From the NCBI GenBank assembly GCA_964575425.1, contig CAZNRD010000009.1, positions 1 to 64,000 on the forward strand: a stretch of DNA of 64,000 bases, written 5' to 3'. Below are positions 24,363-33,191 of this stretch, one piece after another (position 1 is the stretch's first letter; every line of letters starts with the position of its first letter). Below the pieces are notes generated by a model. That model saw nothing but the letters and a program-made list of their open reading frames with translations, made no database searches and was not told the DNA's origin. This DNA comes from DATEAV01 sp964575425. Its GTDB lineage: Bacteria > Chloroflexota > Anaerolineae > Anaerolineales > E44-bin32. A program made the translations under genes and the position numbers.

Positions 24363-25312
24363 AGATGCCGGTCCTGGCTCTGCTCGAAGCGCTGCTTGTC
24401 GTCGCTCTGTGGTCGGCCTCGCCGATACTGGTGCGGTCGGCTCTGACGCACCTGACCCCGGCACAGGTGGCCGGGGCTCGCTACTTTGGTGCCTCGCTGG
24501 CGCTCCTGCCGCTGGCGGCGCTGCGCTCCCGAGGTTGGCTGAGTTCGCTCTCCCGCCACGAGTGGCTTCGCCTGGCAGCGATGGGGGTGATCTCGTATTC
24601 CGTAGGGAACAGCCTCTTCTTCTGGGGCCTCGAGGCGCTGACGCCGACAACGAGTTCGTTTCTGCTGAATGCGTTGCCCCTCATGACGCTGCTGATCGGG
24701 ATCCCGTGGCTTGGCGAGCGTCCAAACCGCTGGCAGCTCCTCGGTGTGGCGCTTGCCTTGGCGGGCGGTGCGCTGTTCTATGGAGCGCGCCCCGAGCTAA
24801 GCCACGGCTGGCATGTGGCGGCCACGCTGCTGGGTGCGCTGTGCATGAGCGTGTTTGGGGTGATGAACCGGCAATTTGCCCGCTCGAGCACCGTGGATGT
24901 CATTGGCTTAGCGACGGTGCCGCTGTTTTTCGGCGGCGGGCTGCTGATGGTGATTGTGCCGCCGCGAGCGGCCGACCTGCGAGCAGTCGCTCCGGTCATC
25001 GTGTGGCTCGTCGTGGCAAACAGCGCGCTGGCCTACTTGCTGTGGAATCACGCCCTGAGGCGGCTGAAAGCATTCGAGATCAGCATCGTGGCCAGCCTGA
25101 TGCCGATTGGAACGGCGCTGCTGTCGCCGGTGATGGTGGGGGATGTGTTGTCTGTGCGCGGATGGCTCGGGTTAGGGCTGGCTCTGATGGGGGTTGTGTT
25201 GGTAGGCCTGACGGGCACGCGTCCCCCCACGGTTCCGATCGCGATGGAGGCGGTCCCTGTGGGTGCAGGCGTTGAGCAAGGCCCAGGCGCGAGGCCGGAC
25301 CAGCGGCCGTAA
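24359..25312 (+). CDS. EamA/DMT family transporter
   Basis: About 317 residues, ten hydrophobic segments in two EamA repeats, a drug/metabolite transporter of the cytoplasmic membrane. Recognisable features are LWSASPILVRSAL near the N-terminus, LTPTTSSFLLNALPLMTLL in repeat one, and ALAYLLWNHALRRLKAFEISIV in repeat two. The start GTG overlaps the ltaE stop; ATG 24365 two codons on is possible. Coupling to threonine aldolase hints at an amino-acid substrate, which is inference only. The MITE-like repeat begins 24 bp after the stop. Confidence 0.85.
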   Translation: MKMPVLALLEALLVVALWSASPILVRSALTHLTPAQVAGARYFGASLALLPLAALRSRGWLSSLSRHEWLRLAAMGVISYSVGNSLFFWGLEALTPTTSSFLLNALPLMTLLIGIPWLGERPNRWQLLGVALALAGGALFYGARPELSHGWHVAATLLGALCMSVFGVMNRQFARSSTVDVIGLATVPLFFGGGLLMVIVPPRAADLRAVAPVIVWLVVANSALAYLLWNHALRRLKAFEISIVASLMPIGTALLSPVMVGDVLSVRGWLGLGLALMGVVLVGLTGTRPPTVPIAMEAVPVGAGVEQGPGARPDQRP

Positions 25313-25336
25313 GCACGGCGAGGGGACGCGAGACCG

Positions 25337-25655
25337 TTGAATAACACCTCGCATCTCGGACATCGCGCGCAGGCCCTGACAGACCCCCACCCCCAAGCCC
25401 CTCCCCCTGGGTCTCAAGGAGCCCCACGCCCGATCGCTCTGCGCCCAGGGGGAGGGGAGGAAAACGACTGGGAGGTGGGGGAGCGAAGCTCATCCACCTC
25501 CCGGATGAGCCCACCCCCTCTCCGCCATTGAGCTCCGCGAGAGCAGCCGCGCCTGCAGGCGGAGAGGGGGGTTGGGGGGTGAGGCGGAGGCGGCTTGCCA
25601 TTGCACGCGTAGCTCGACCTGGATGGCATCGACAGCCGCGCCCGGTGTTTTTCAG
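25337..25655 (+). mobile_element. MITE-like repeat, copy 1 (319 bp)
   Basis: Non-coding element with imperfect 12-bp terminal inverted repeats: TTGAATAACACC at the left end, and GGTGTTTTTCAG at the right, which is CTGAAAAACACC in complement. Inside the left end is CTCGCATCTCGGACATCG, and near the right end CATTGCACGCGTAGCTCGAC. All of these recur in copy 2 at 44258-44442 in opposite orientation. Copy 1 has an extra block of about 130 bp holding the complementary runs CCCCCTGGG and CCCAGGGGG. A shared internal inverted repeat (CTCTCCGCC / GGCGGAGAG) can form a long hairpin. No transposase is encoded, so it would have to be mobilised in trans. Confidence 0.7.
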
Positions 25656-25712
25656 CATCCTCGACGCGGCACTTGTCGATGGACGATGGGCATGGTAGAC
25701 TTGGCGCGGTTT

Positions 25713-25789
25713 GGGGGTGTGGTGTAGCGGCCCAACACGCTGCCCTGTCAAGGCAGAGATCGCGGGTTCGAATCCCGTCATCCCCGCCA
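25713..25789 (+). tRNA. tRNA-Asp (GTC)
   Basis: 77 nt with CCA encoded. The acceptor stem GGGGGTG pairs with CATCCCC (one G-T), the D arm is GTGT...ACAC, the anticodon arm CTGCC-CTGTCAA-GGCAG has anticodon GTC, and the T arm is GCGGG-TTCGAAT-CCCGT. It lies 58 bp after the MITE copy, a usual neighbourhood for integration, but no attachment-site duplication was seen. Confidence 0.95.
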
Positions 25790-25815
25790 GGCCGACCGGT
25801 GTCCGCCGGTCGGTT

Positions 25816-26952
25816 TCATTTCGGCGTGGGAATGGCAAAGCGGGAGAGGAAGGCCCGAAGGATCCGAGAGACGAGGGTGAAGGCGCGGCCGCGCGCCAGT
25901 GCGAGATGCAGATAGGCGGCCGTCCTGTTTTTCGGGACCCGCGGAGCGAGGGGGGTAGGCTTGCGCTCAAGGCGAAGGGCGCCCGTGGGGCAGGCCGTGA
26001 CGCACAACCCACATCCGACGCAGCGGTTGAGGTTCAGGGAGAGGGCGCCGTCGTTGAGGCTGAGGGCGCCCATCTGGCAGCGTTCGAGGCAGACGCCGCA
26101 GCCGATGCACTCCTTCTCGTCCGTGGCAACCAGATAGGGACTGCTCACGATCGTCGCTGGAGCCGGGTGGCGCTGGAAGGCCTTGAGCACCTGGCAGCAG
26201 CAGCCGCAGCAGCAGCAGATGTTGCCCGGCTTCTGGGAGTTGCCGGGCTGGAGCACGAGGGCGGAGGCCTCAGCGAGGCGCAGGATGTCGAGCGCCTCGT
26301 CGAGGGTGATGCGGCGCCCAAGCCCGTTCTCGACAAAGTAGTCCGCCGTGGCGCCGAGGATCAGGCATGTCTCCTCCGGGCGGTTGCAGCCCTTGCCCAT
26401 GATGCGGTGCTCGCGGCGGCAGATGCAGGGAGCGACGGCGATCCGTCGGTGCCGCCGCAGGATCTGGCGGGCGTCCTCGTAGGGAAGGACTGGTCGATCC
26501 AGCGGAAGGCTTTCGGCGACCGGGATGGTGCGCAGTTGAGGGGCCTTGCGCCAGACCTCCGGTTGGAAGAGGGTGGGGAAGTACTCGTTGGCGTCCCGAA
26601 TGAGGTCAGGGTCGAGGCTGTTCAGGGAAAACTCCCAGATTCCGATGACGAACTGGTTGGCAGAGTAGAGGGTCTGTGGGCCGCGGCGGAGGCGATAGAT
26701 CAGCCCACGGCGGGCCATCGTCTCGAGGGTGCTCGAGGTGTGGGGGAGGGGCAGGCGGGCGCGGCGGGCGATGGTGTGGGCGGGTTCTGGGAGTGGTGTG
26801 AGGTGGACGGCGAGGGAGGCCTCCTCAGGAGTGAAGAGGCGCCGCAGGATGCGGAGCTCGACCCCGGAGTCCGTGGGCGGGAAGCCGCCCGGGAGGTCGT
26901 CGAGGTGGCGGGCGAGGCGTTCGTAGGGGTCAGCGGGGCGTCTTGTCGGCAT
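25816..26952 (-). CDS. 4Fe-4S protein with HTH-like N-terminus and a Cys-rich CCCC motif
   Basis: About 378 residues. Residues 1-110 look like a winged-helix region (LPEPAHTIARRARLPLPHTS). A middle domain has APCICRREHRIMGKGC, PEETCLILG and the striking NICCCCGCCCQVL. The C-terminus is a classic two-cluster ferredoxin: CIGCGVCLERCQMGAL and CVGCGLCVTACPTGAL. This build occurs in electron-transfer proteins of anaerobes; the electron donor and acceptor are unknown. ATG 26952 is preferred to the upstream in-frame GTG. It is followed by tRNA-Asp on the other strand, and a DUF2148 gene lies 76 bp beyond its stop-distal neighbour on the same strand upstream-to-downstream order DUF2148 then this gene. 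Confidence 0.8.
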   Translation of the reverse strand: MPTRRPADPYERLARHLDDLPGGFPPTDSGVELRILRRLFTPEEASLAVHLTPLPEPAHTIARRARLPLPHTSSTLETMARRGLIYRLRRGPQTLYSANQFVIGIWEFSLNSLDPDLIRDANEYFPTLFQPEVWRKAPQLRTIPVAESLPLDRPVLPYEDARQILRRHRRIAVAPCICRREHRIMGKGCNRPEETCLILGATADYFVENGLGRRITLDEALDILRLAEASALVLQPGNSQKPGNICCCCGCCCQVLKAFQRHPAPATIVSSPYLVATDEKECIGCGVCLERCQMGALSLNDGALSLNLNRCVGCGLCVTACPTGALRLERKPTPLAPRVPKNRTAAYLHLALARGRAFTLVSRILRAFLSRFAIPTPK

Positions 26953-26973
26953 GGAGTGCTCCATCAATCTGTC

Positions 26974-26986
26974 TGCGCATAGCCAC
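26974..26986 (+). repeat. 13-bp interspersed motif
   Basis: Exact TGCGCATAGCCAC. On the minus strand it lies 22 bp before the ATG of the 4Fe-4S protein gene. Confidence 0.4.
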
Positions 26987-27027
26987 AAGGGTGCCCAGGC
27001 ACCTACAGCGAGGCTCCGGGCGCCAAC

Positions 27028-27549
27028 TCACTTCTTGGGGCTGCGATCGAAGTAGATGCTCTTGCCGGTGGCGGAAATCGGGATGCCCATGACGAAATCG
27101 GCGGCGATCAGGCCGAGCTGCCGTGCCACCACGCCGGCGCGGTACATGATGCGGCTGTCGACGTTGAGCATGCTAGCGACCTTGGCGGCAGAGCCCAGGG
27201 CGATGCCCATGTCGAGGTGGCGCAGGGCGCAGTTCGGGCCCTTGAACTCGCCCTCGAACGTGTTGGGGACGATACAGGTCTCCGCGCCGCAGGCCCCGCA
27301 GTTCAGGTCGATGACGGCGGCATCCTTCAGGCCGATAAGGACCACTGCGGCGGAATCGAGGACGTTTTGACCATCGCGGTCGAAGTTGGAGCGGCCCGAG
27401 CGCTCGCCGTAGGCTTTCATCCCTTCTCCCAGGCGGCGTAGGGCCTCGCCCTCAACGATCTCCACCATCACGTAGTCGTCGCCGCGGGTCTTGGGTGCTG
27501 TGCGCGCGGCCACAGCCATCAACTCGGCAATCATATGAATTGCGTCCAT
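27028..27549 (-). CDS. DUF2148 ferredoxin-like domain protein
   Basis: A 173-residue protein of the DUF2148 family, with the Cys set VIDLNCGACGAETCIVP and a later GPNCALRHLDMGIALGSA, and a conserved APKTRGDDYV near the N-terminus. ATG 27549 has a perfect GGAGG upstream and is preferred to the in-frame start at 27576. The cysteines probably hold an iron-sulfur cluster. No enzymatic role is established. It is 76 bp upstream of the 4Fe-4S protein gene on the same strand, so the two may form one redox unit. Confidence 0.88.
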   Translation of the reverse strand: MDAIHMIAELMAVAARTAPKTRGDDYVMVEIVEGEALRRLGEGMKAYGERSGRSNFDRDGQNVLDSAAVVLIGLKDAAVIDLNCGACGAETCIVPNTFEGEFKGPNCALRHLDMGIALGSAAKVASMLNVDSRIMYRAGVVARQLGLIAADFVMGIPISATGKSIYFDRSPKK

Positions 27550-27609
27550 GGTGAACCTCCATGCTCGCGCCGACATGCAGCGCGAGAGATGTACATTGAA
27601 AGGCGTTCT

Positions 27610-28497
27610 TCACTCATTCGTCGCCCCATCGGAGGCAGGCTGCGAGCGAGCGCGCATCAGGTCCAGGGATCCCACGACGGCTCCCGATACGATCAAGGCC
27701 ATGGCGGCGACGGCGGTCCAGGTGAATGGCCAGCCCCCGATGGCGACCAGGATGAGTGTCGAGGAAAGCGGGGTCAGGTAGGCAAGGGAGCCAATCACTC
27801 TGGGGTCGCCGCGCTTGAGGGCGGCGTCCCAGGCGTAGAACGCGGCGCCCATCGGGCCCAAGCCGAGCGCGGCCAGAGACAGGGCATCGGACGGCCCGAG
27901 CCTGGAGAGCACTGCGCCGGCGCGAGTGGTGAGCGCGAAGACCGCCAGCGAGAGCAGGCCCGAAGCCAGGCAGAATCCACCGACAGCGCCAGTGGGGAAG
28001 CGAGGCAGGCGCTTGGTGAGGAGCGAGTAGGTGGACCACGTCAGCGCGGCGCCCGCCATGATCAGGAAGCCGCGCAGGTGAGCCAGGTCCGGCCTGAACC
28101 GGCCGCCGGTGACGATCAGCCCGGCCCCGGCGAAGCCCATGACAGCGCCCAGGAGGTGGTGCCATCGCAAGGGCGTGGCGGGGAGCAGCAGCGGTGAGAG
28201 CAGGACGATCAGCAGCGGCCACAGGTAGTTGATGAGGTTGGCCTCCACCGCGGGCGCGTAGCGGAACGCGGTGAAGTACAGGAAGTGGTAGCCGAACAGA
28301 CCCCCGATGCCGACGGCGTAGGTCGCCGGGGAGACGCGCCAGTCTTGCCGTCGCCACAGGCCGAGAAGACCGCTGAGGCTGAGGGCCATCCCCACCACCA
28401 GGAGCGGCGGCACATGGCTGAGGCGCGCCCCCAGGTAGGCCAGGAAGCTCCACAGGAGCACGGCGGTGAGGGCGAGGGCGGTGGCTGCTGGCGGCAT
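27610..28497 (-). CDS. EamA/DMT family transporter, YddG-like
   Basis: A 295-residue, ten-segment membrane protein. The segment AVEANLINYLWPLLIVLLSPL is close in pattern to the aromatic amino-acid exporter YddG and related EamA carriers, and the second repeat has ALGLGPMGAAFYAWDAALKRGDPRVIGSLAYLTPL. It has its own promoter at 28528-28555. It ends 60 bp before the DUF2148 start, so cotranscription with the iron-sulfur genes is possible. The substrate is a guess. Confidence 0.85.
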   Translation of the reverse strand: MPPAATALALTAVLLWSFLAYLGARLSHVPPLLVVGMALSLSGLLGLWRRQDWRVSPATYAVGIGGLFGYHFLYFTAFRYAPAVEANLINYLWPLLIVLLSPLLLPATPLRWHHLLGAVMGFAGAGLIVTGGRFRPDLAHLRGFLIMAGAALTWSTYSLLTKRLPRFPTGAVGGFCLASGLLSLAVFALTTRAGAVLSRLGPSDALSLAALGLGPMGAAFYAWDAALKRGDPRVIGSLAYLTPLSSTLILVAIGGWPFTWTAVAAMALIVSGAVVGSLDLMRARSQPASDGATNE

Positions 28498-28527
28498 GGG
28501 ATAGCCTCGACCGGCGCAGTGCGCTCA

Positions 28528-28555
28528 ATTCTAGCCGGAGCGAAGCCGGGAGCAA
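28528..28555 (-). promoter_or_regulatory. Promoter of the YddG-like gene
   Basis: Reading leftward: -35 TTGCTC (28555-28550), 16-bp spacer, -10 TAGAAT (28533-28528). The leader would be about 25 bases. Confidence 0.55.
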
Positions 28556-28602
28556 GGGAACTCGCGCATGCCCTGCGGCGTCCTTAGCGTAGGGAGGATG
28601 TG

Positions 28603-29004
28603 ATGAAGAGCATCAGCGTCCTTGCTGTCGTTCTGGTTCTTATTGGCCTGCTGACAGGTTGTGCCGCGGCGCCGCCGACGCCGCAGGCACCGCAGGGGGT
28701 AACTCGCGGGCCGGTGTATGTCGACGAGACCGACCTGCTGCTGGCGGAGAGCTACCCTGTGCAGGCGTTCCTCGTCGTGCGAGGCCACCTGCCGACTCCC
28801 TGCCATCAGGCTCGCTGGGAAGTGAGCGGCCCGGATAGCCAGGGCCGCATCGACGTCGAACTGTACTCGGAGGCGCCTGAGGGGTCAGTGTGTATTATGG
28901 TGCTCGAACCTGTGGAGCTCAGCATCCGGCTGGGCAGCTACGAGCGGGGGAGCTTCAGCGTGTGGCTGACCGGCGAAATGGTTCAGGCCTTCGAGCTGCC
29001 GTAG
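28603..29004 (+). CDS. Small lipoprotein of unknown function
   Basis: A 133-residue protein with a canonical lipoprotein signal: MKSISVLAVVLVLIGLLTGC, Cys20 in an LTGC box. The mature part has a single beta-rich domain with two Cys (TPCHQARW and SVCIMVL) that may form a disulfide. ATG 28603 sits 5 bases after AGGGAGG; GTG 28600 directly before it is the alternative. It is transcribed away from the YddG-like gene and converges with the ABC exporter. I recognise no named family. Confidence 0.75.
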   Translation: MKSISVLAVVLVLIGLLTGCAAAPPTPQAPQGVTRGPVYVDETDLLLAESYPVQAFLVVRGHLPTPCHQARWEVSGPDSQGRIDVELYSEAPEGSVCIMVLEPVELSIRLGSYERGSFSVWLTGEMVQAFELP

Positions 29005-29040
29005 GATCATCTCGGCGCCGCGTCTGCGGCGACAGAGGGG

Positions 29041-30858
29041 CTAGGACGCCGCGGCGCCGACCATCCGCGTCAGATCATACTCCTGCTCCAGCTGGCGGCG
29101 GAACTGACGGGTGTACAGGTCGAAGTAGCGACCGCGCAGACGCAGGAGTTCGCCGTGTGTTCCCTGCTCAAGGATGCGGCCGCCGTCGATGAACAGGATG
29201 CGGTCGGCACGGCGGATGGTGGACAGGCGGTGGGCGATGATGAACGACGTGCGGCCGCGCTGGAGCGTGTCCATGGCCTGCTGGATCAAGCCCTCGGTCA
29301 GCGTGTCGACCGAGCTGGTCGCCTCATCCATGATGAAGATCTCAGGTTGGGCGAGGATGGCGCGGGCCAGGCTCAGCAGTTGTTTCTGCCCCGTGGAGAG
29401 CATCACGCCGCCTTCGCCCACCTGGCTGTCGTAGCGCTTCGCCAGGCTGAGGATGAACTCATGAGCGCCGGCCGTGCGGGCGGCCGCTTCGATTTCCTCA
29501 TCGCTGGCGTCGAGGCGGCCGTAGCGGATGTTGTCGCGCACGGTGCCGGAGAACAGGTGCGGGGTCTGCAGGACGACGCCAAATTTCGATTGCAGCGCCC
29601 GAAGGGAGATCGTCGTGTAGTCCCTGCGTCCGATGCGAATGGCGCCGCGTCTCGGTTCATAGAAGCGGCACAACAGGCTGACGATGGTCGACTTGCCTCC
29701 ACCGGTTGGCCCGACCAGGGCGATGCTCTCGCCGCGACGCACAGTGAGACTGAAGTCGCGCAGCACGGTTCTGTCGGGCTCATACCAGAAGTCGACATGG
29801 TCGAACTCGATGTCGCCGGAAGGGAAGTCCTCGGCGGCCCCGGCGTGGTCGGCGATCTCCGGCGGGGAGTCGATCAGGGTGAAGACACGCTCGGCGGAGG
29901 CGATGGCATGCTGCATCTCCGCGTAGACGCGGGCCAGGTCCTGAATGGGCCAGAGCATGATGGTGATGTAGCCCACGAAAGCCTGGATGCCACCGACGGT
30001 CATGGCGCCGATGTTGGCCTGAAGTCCGCCATACCAGATGATGGTGCCCAGGGCCGTGGCGCTGATCATCTGCACGGCGGGCAGGAAGAGGGCCGAAAGC
30101 CAGGCGGCACGGAATGATGAGGCCGCCATGTCGCCCGTCAGGCGGCTGAACTCGGTCAGGTTGGTCTGCTCTCGTCCGAGTGCCTTGACGACGCGCACGC
30201 CGGTGATGTTTTCGTTGTAGGCAGCGGTGATGCGCGAGTTCAGGCGGCGGACGGTGCGGAACTCGCTCAGGATCAACTTCTGGAACTGCGCGGCGACCAC
30301 CAGCAGGAAGGGCAGAATGGCCAGCACGACAAGCGCCAGCCTCCAGTTGATGATGAGCATGAACGCCGTGGCGGAAACGATGTTCAGGAGGCCCCAGGTG
30401 GTGTCGAGCAAGCCCCAGGTGACCAATTGGGCGATGCGCTCGGAATCCGAGGTGACGCGCGCCATCAGCCATCCCACCGGCGTGCGGTCGTAGTAGGAGA
30501 AGGAGAGATTCTGGAGGTGGTTGAACATCTGGCGGCGCAGGTCGTACTGCACGCGCTCACCGAGGACGCCGGCCAGGTAGATGAAGGCGAAGACGGCAGC
30601 CGCCTGCACGAGAAGCAGGCCAGCGTAGATGGCTACGATATGGGCCAGGGCGGCGAGGTTCCCGGCGCCGATGCCCTCGTCCACGATGCGCTTGCTGAGG
30701 TAGGTGAAGTAGGCATCCTGAAACGAAACCAGCGCGACGGTCAGCAGGAATCCGACGATCCATCTCCAGTGAGGACGTGTCTGGGCGAGGATGCGGAGCA
30801 GTACGCGGCCGTTCCAGCGACCACGCACCTCATCGTCGTCGTAGTCAAGGTGCGACAC
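29041..30858 (-). CDS. ABC exporter half-transporter, catalytically complete subunit
   Basis: A 605-residue fused membrane-ATPase protein: six transmembrane segments (about residues 30-330) and a nucleotide-binding domain with Walker A GPTGGGKST, signature LSTGQ and Walker B FIMDEATSSVD (canonical catalytic Glu). The signature deviates from LSGGQ. Paired with the upstream subunit, whose Walker B ends LDDST, it forms the asymmetric site pair of heterodimeric exporters (TM287/288, BmrCD type). It starts 14 bp inside the end of the partner gene. The likely role is export of drugs or lipids. Confidence 0.9.
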   Translation of the reverse strand: MSHLDYDDDEVRGRWNGRVLLRILAQTRPHWRWIVGFLLTVALVSFQDAYFTYLSKRIVDEGIGAGNLAALAHIVAIYAGLLLVQAAAVFAFIYLAGVLGERVQYDLRRQMFNHLQNLSFSYYDRTPVGWLMARVTSDSERIAQLVTWGLLDTTWGLLNIVSATAFMLIINWRLALVVLAILPFLLVVAAQFQKLILSEFRTVRRLNSRITAAYNENITGVRVVKALGREQTNLTEFSRLTGDMAASSFRAAWLSALFLPAVQMISATALGTIIWYGGLQANIGAMTVGGIQAFVGYITIMLWPIQDLARVYAEMQHAIASAERVFTLIDSPPEIADHAGAAEDFPSGDIEFDHVDFWYEPDRTVLRDFSLTVRRGESIALVGPTGGGKSTIVSLLCRFYEPRRGAIRIGRRDYTTISLRALQSKFGVVLQTPHLFSGTVRDNIRYGRLDASDEEIEAAARTAGAHEFILSLAKRYDSQVGEGGVMLSTGQKQLLSLARAILAQPEIFIMDEATSSVDTLTEGLIQQAMDTLQRGRTSFIIAHRLSTIRRADRILFIDGGRILEQGTHGELLRLRGRYFDLYTRQFRRQLEQEYDLTRMVGAAAS

Positions 30859-32659
30859 GGTCGATCTCCTGCTGAACCTCGGTCTCGATGCGAGACTGGA
30901 GGCTGTAGATCTGGCGGTAGATGCCGGGCTGGTTGATCAGCTCTGCGTGTGTGCCTCGCTGGACGATCCGGCCCTGGTCGAGCACCAGGATCAGGTGCGC
31001 CTGCATCAGGCTCTGGATGCGGTGGGCGATGATGAAGGTCGTTCGGCCGCGCATCAGTTCGGCCAGTGCCTGGCGGATTTCGTCCTCGGTCTCGATGTCG
31101 ACCGATGAGGTCGAGTCGTCGAGGATGAGGATGCGCGGGTTCTTCAGCAGCGTGCGGGCGATGGCGATGCGCTGTTTCTGTCCGCCGGAGAGGGTGACGC
31201 CCTTCTCGCCGACCAGCGTCTCGTAGCCGGCGGGGAAGCTCACGATCACCTCATGGATGGCCGCGGCGCGGGCGGCGGCCTCGACCTCCTCCTGGGACAC
31301 GGCGCGCTCGACACCGTAGGCGATGTTCTCGCGGAGGGTGCGGGAGAAGAGGAACGGCTCCTGCTCGACGATGCCGATCTGCCGCCGCAGGAAAGTGCGC
31401 GGATAGCGGCGCAGCTCGATGCCGTCGATCGTCAGGCTGCCGCCGGTGTACTCGTAGAACCGCGGCAGGAGGTTGACCAGGGAGGACTTGCCCGAGCCCG
31501 TCGGCCCGAGGAGCGCCACGACCTGGCCCGGGCGGCAGGCGAAGCTGATGTCGTGCAGCGCCGGGCGATGCCCGCCGTAGCTGAAGGAGACCTTGCGGAA
31601 GACGACCTCGCCCCGCAGGTCGCCCGGCGGCTGGGGCAGCTCGGCGTCGGACGGCTCGGGGGGCTCGCGCAGGACCTCGGCGACGCGGCCGTAGGACACT
31701 AGGCCGGTGGACATCTGGACGATGAGGCGGGCCAGGTTGCGCATCGGCCAGATCAACCACACCACCATGCCGGCGTAGGCCAGGTAGGTGCCGAGGCTGA
31801 TGCTGCCGGCGATGGTCGTGCGCGCGGCGAGGTAGAACCCGGCCAGCATCTGCAGCCCGCATAGGATGTCGGAGGCGGGCCAGAAGAACGAGTGCATGGC
31901 AAGCAGATGCCGGCCGCGCCGGAATTTCTCCCAGTTGTCGCGATCGAACTTCTCGATCTCATAGGCCTGGCGGGCGAAGGCCTTGACGACGCGCACGCCG
32001 CTGAGGTTCTCCTGCAGCGTGGTGGTGAGACGGGCCTCCTGTTCCTGGTAGGCCTCGTAGGCCCGGGTGACGCGGCGGAAGAAGACCACGGAGACGGCGA
32101 CGATGACGGGAACGACGGTCACGGAGAACAAGGCCAGGCGCAAGTGCAGCGCGGCCAGGGCGGCGAAGTTGACGGCGAAGAGCAGCAGGATGCGCCCGGC
32201 CGTGATGGCCTGGTCGGCGAAGAAGCGCCGCAAGGCGTCGACATCCGATGTCACCCGCTCGACGAGATCGCCCGTCTGGCTGCGATCGTGATAGGCGAAA
32301 GGCAGGCGCTGGATGTGGTCGAAGAGGCGATCGCGCAGCCGCCGGGTGACTCCTTCTGCTGTGCGCGCCGCCAGGCGGCCGCTGACGTAGGTGAAGGCTC
32401 CTTCGAAGCAGGCGAGGGCGACGAACCCCAGGGCGATCCAGGGGAGCAAGCCTACCGCCTCGCCCTTTCCCAGAACCTGGTCGACATAGCGGCGCAGCAG
32501 GAGGTAGGTGGCCGTCTTGGTAAGGGCAGCCACGCCGAGTGCGAGCGTGGCGGTGAGGTAGGTGAAGCGGAATCCCGTCATCATCTGCCACAGGCCGCGC
32601 AGGCGTCGGGTGGGAGAGGGCGGTTGAATTGGAGGGGAAGGTTCAGTCAGTGCTGCCAC
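30845..32659 (-). CDS. ABC exporter half-transporter, degenerate-site subunit
   Basis: A 604-residue partner of the 29041-30858 subunit and the first gene of the pair. It has six transmembrane segments, Walker A GPTGSGKSS, signature LSGGQ, and Walker B LILDDSTSSVD with Asp in place of the catalytic Glu. That Asp, together with the LSTGQ of the partner, makes one degenerate and one consensus ATP site, the pattern of heterodimeric exporters. The ATG is at 32659. No clear promoter was found in the 530 bp upstream. Confidence 0.9.
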   Translation of the reverse strand: MAALTEPSPPIQPPSPTRRLRGLWQMMTGFRFTYLTATLALGVAALTKTATYLLLRRYVDQVLGKGEAVGLLPWIALGFVALACFEGAFTYVSGRLAARTAEGVTRRLRDRLFDHIQRLPFAYHDRSQTGDLVERVTSDVDALRRFFADQAITAGRILLLFAVNFAALAALHLRLALFSVTVVPVIVAVSVVFFRRVTRAYEAYQEQEARLTTTLQENLSGVRVVKAFARQAYEIEKFDRDNWEKFRRGRHLLAMHSFFWPASDILCGLQMLAGFYLAARTTIAGSISLGTYLAYAGMVVWLIWPMRNLARLIVQMSTGLVSYGRVAEVLREPPEPSDAELPQPPGDLRGEVVFRKVSFSYGGHRPALHDISFACRPGQVVALLGPTGSGKSSLVNLLPRFYEYTGGSLTIDGIELRRYPRTFLRRQIGIVEQEPFLFSRTLRENIAYGVERAVSQEEVEAAARAAAIHEVIVSFPAGYETLVGEKGVTLSGGQKQRIAIARTLLKNPRILILDDSTSSVDIETEDEIRQALAELMRGRTTFIIAHRIQSLMQAHLILVLDQGRIVQRGTHAELINQPGIYRQIYSLQSRIETEVQQEIDRVAP

Positions 32660-33191
32660 GGTCGATCCTGTCCGATGGGCGGGAGCCGGCGCCGGTCTCG
32701 GATGCCTGCTCCCTCCTGGCGAATAGGGCCAGGGCGTGAGGCGTGGCAGCAGTCAGGCGAGGCCGGGAGTCAGTGCTTGGCTGGCGTCAAGGTGATCATG
32801 GGGTTGCTCCGGAGCCGCATTTTACCCGTGAACCAGGAACCTGTACAGGGGAATGTCACGAAGGTGGAGGGCCCCGTTCTGGATTCGGGAGACGGAGCCG
32901 CGCTGCGCATAGCCACGATGGGCGCGACTCATGATGGGGATGGTGTTCGCAGCAGGTCGTTGCGGAGGTGCGCGGATCGGTACGGTGCTAGGAAGGAGTC
33001 GCAGGTGCCACAAGCGGACGTGCGTGTCGCCTGTCGACGAAGCTAGCGAGGCAGGCGCCGGCTGGTGTGTCCTTCCTTCGCATGTACCTCGAAGCAGTAT
33101 CAAGCGAATGAGGCGGTATTGATCTGAGCGGGTGTTCCGGAAGGCCCGGCTTTCGACACCGGTGCGCCTGCACTTGGCGAAGGAGGTCGCC
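32660..33191. other. Intergenic region between the ABC exporter and a pseudogene
   Basis: About 530 bp with no supportable gene. It contains a copy of the 13-bp motif at 32904-32916. An AGGAGG directly before 33192 belongs to the pseudogene. Confidence 0.4.
32904..32916 (+). repeat. 13-bp interspersed motif
   Basis: Exact TGCGCATAGCCAC, preceded by GCCGCG as at the 63428 copy. Confidence 0.4.

Noticed and set aside
25713..25789. tRNA-Asp as an attachment site for an integrated element
   Set aside because: No duplicate of the tRNA 3' end, no integrase and no phage or plasmid genes in the window.
25711..26982. 423-codon plus-strand open frame covering tRNA-Asp and the 4Fe-4S gene
   Set aside because: It runs through a tRNA and opposite a protein with clear ferredoxin motifs.
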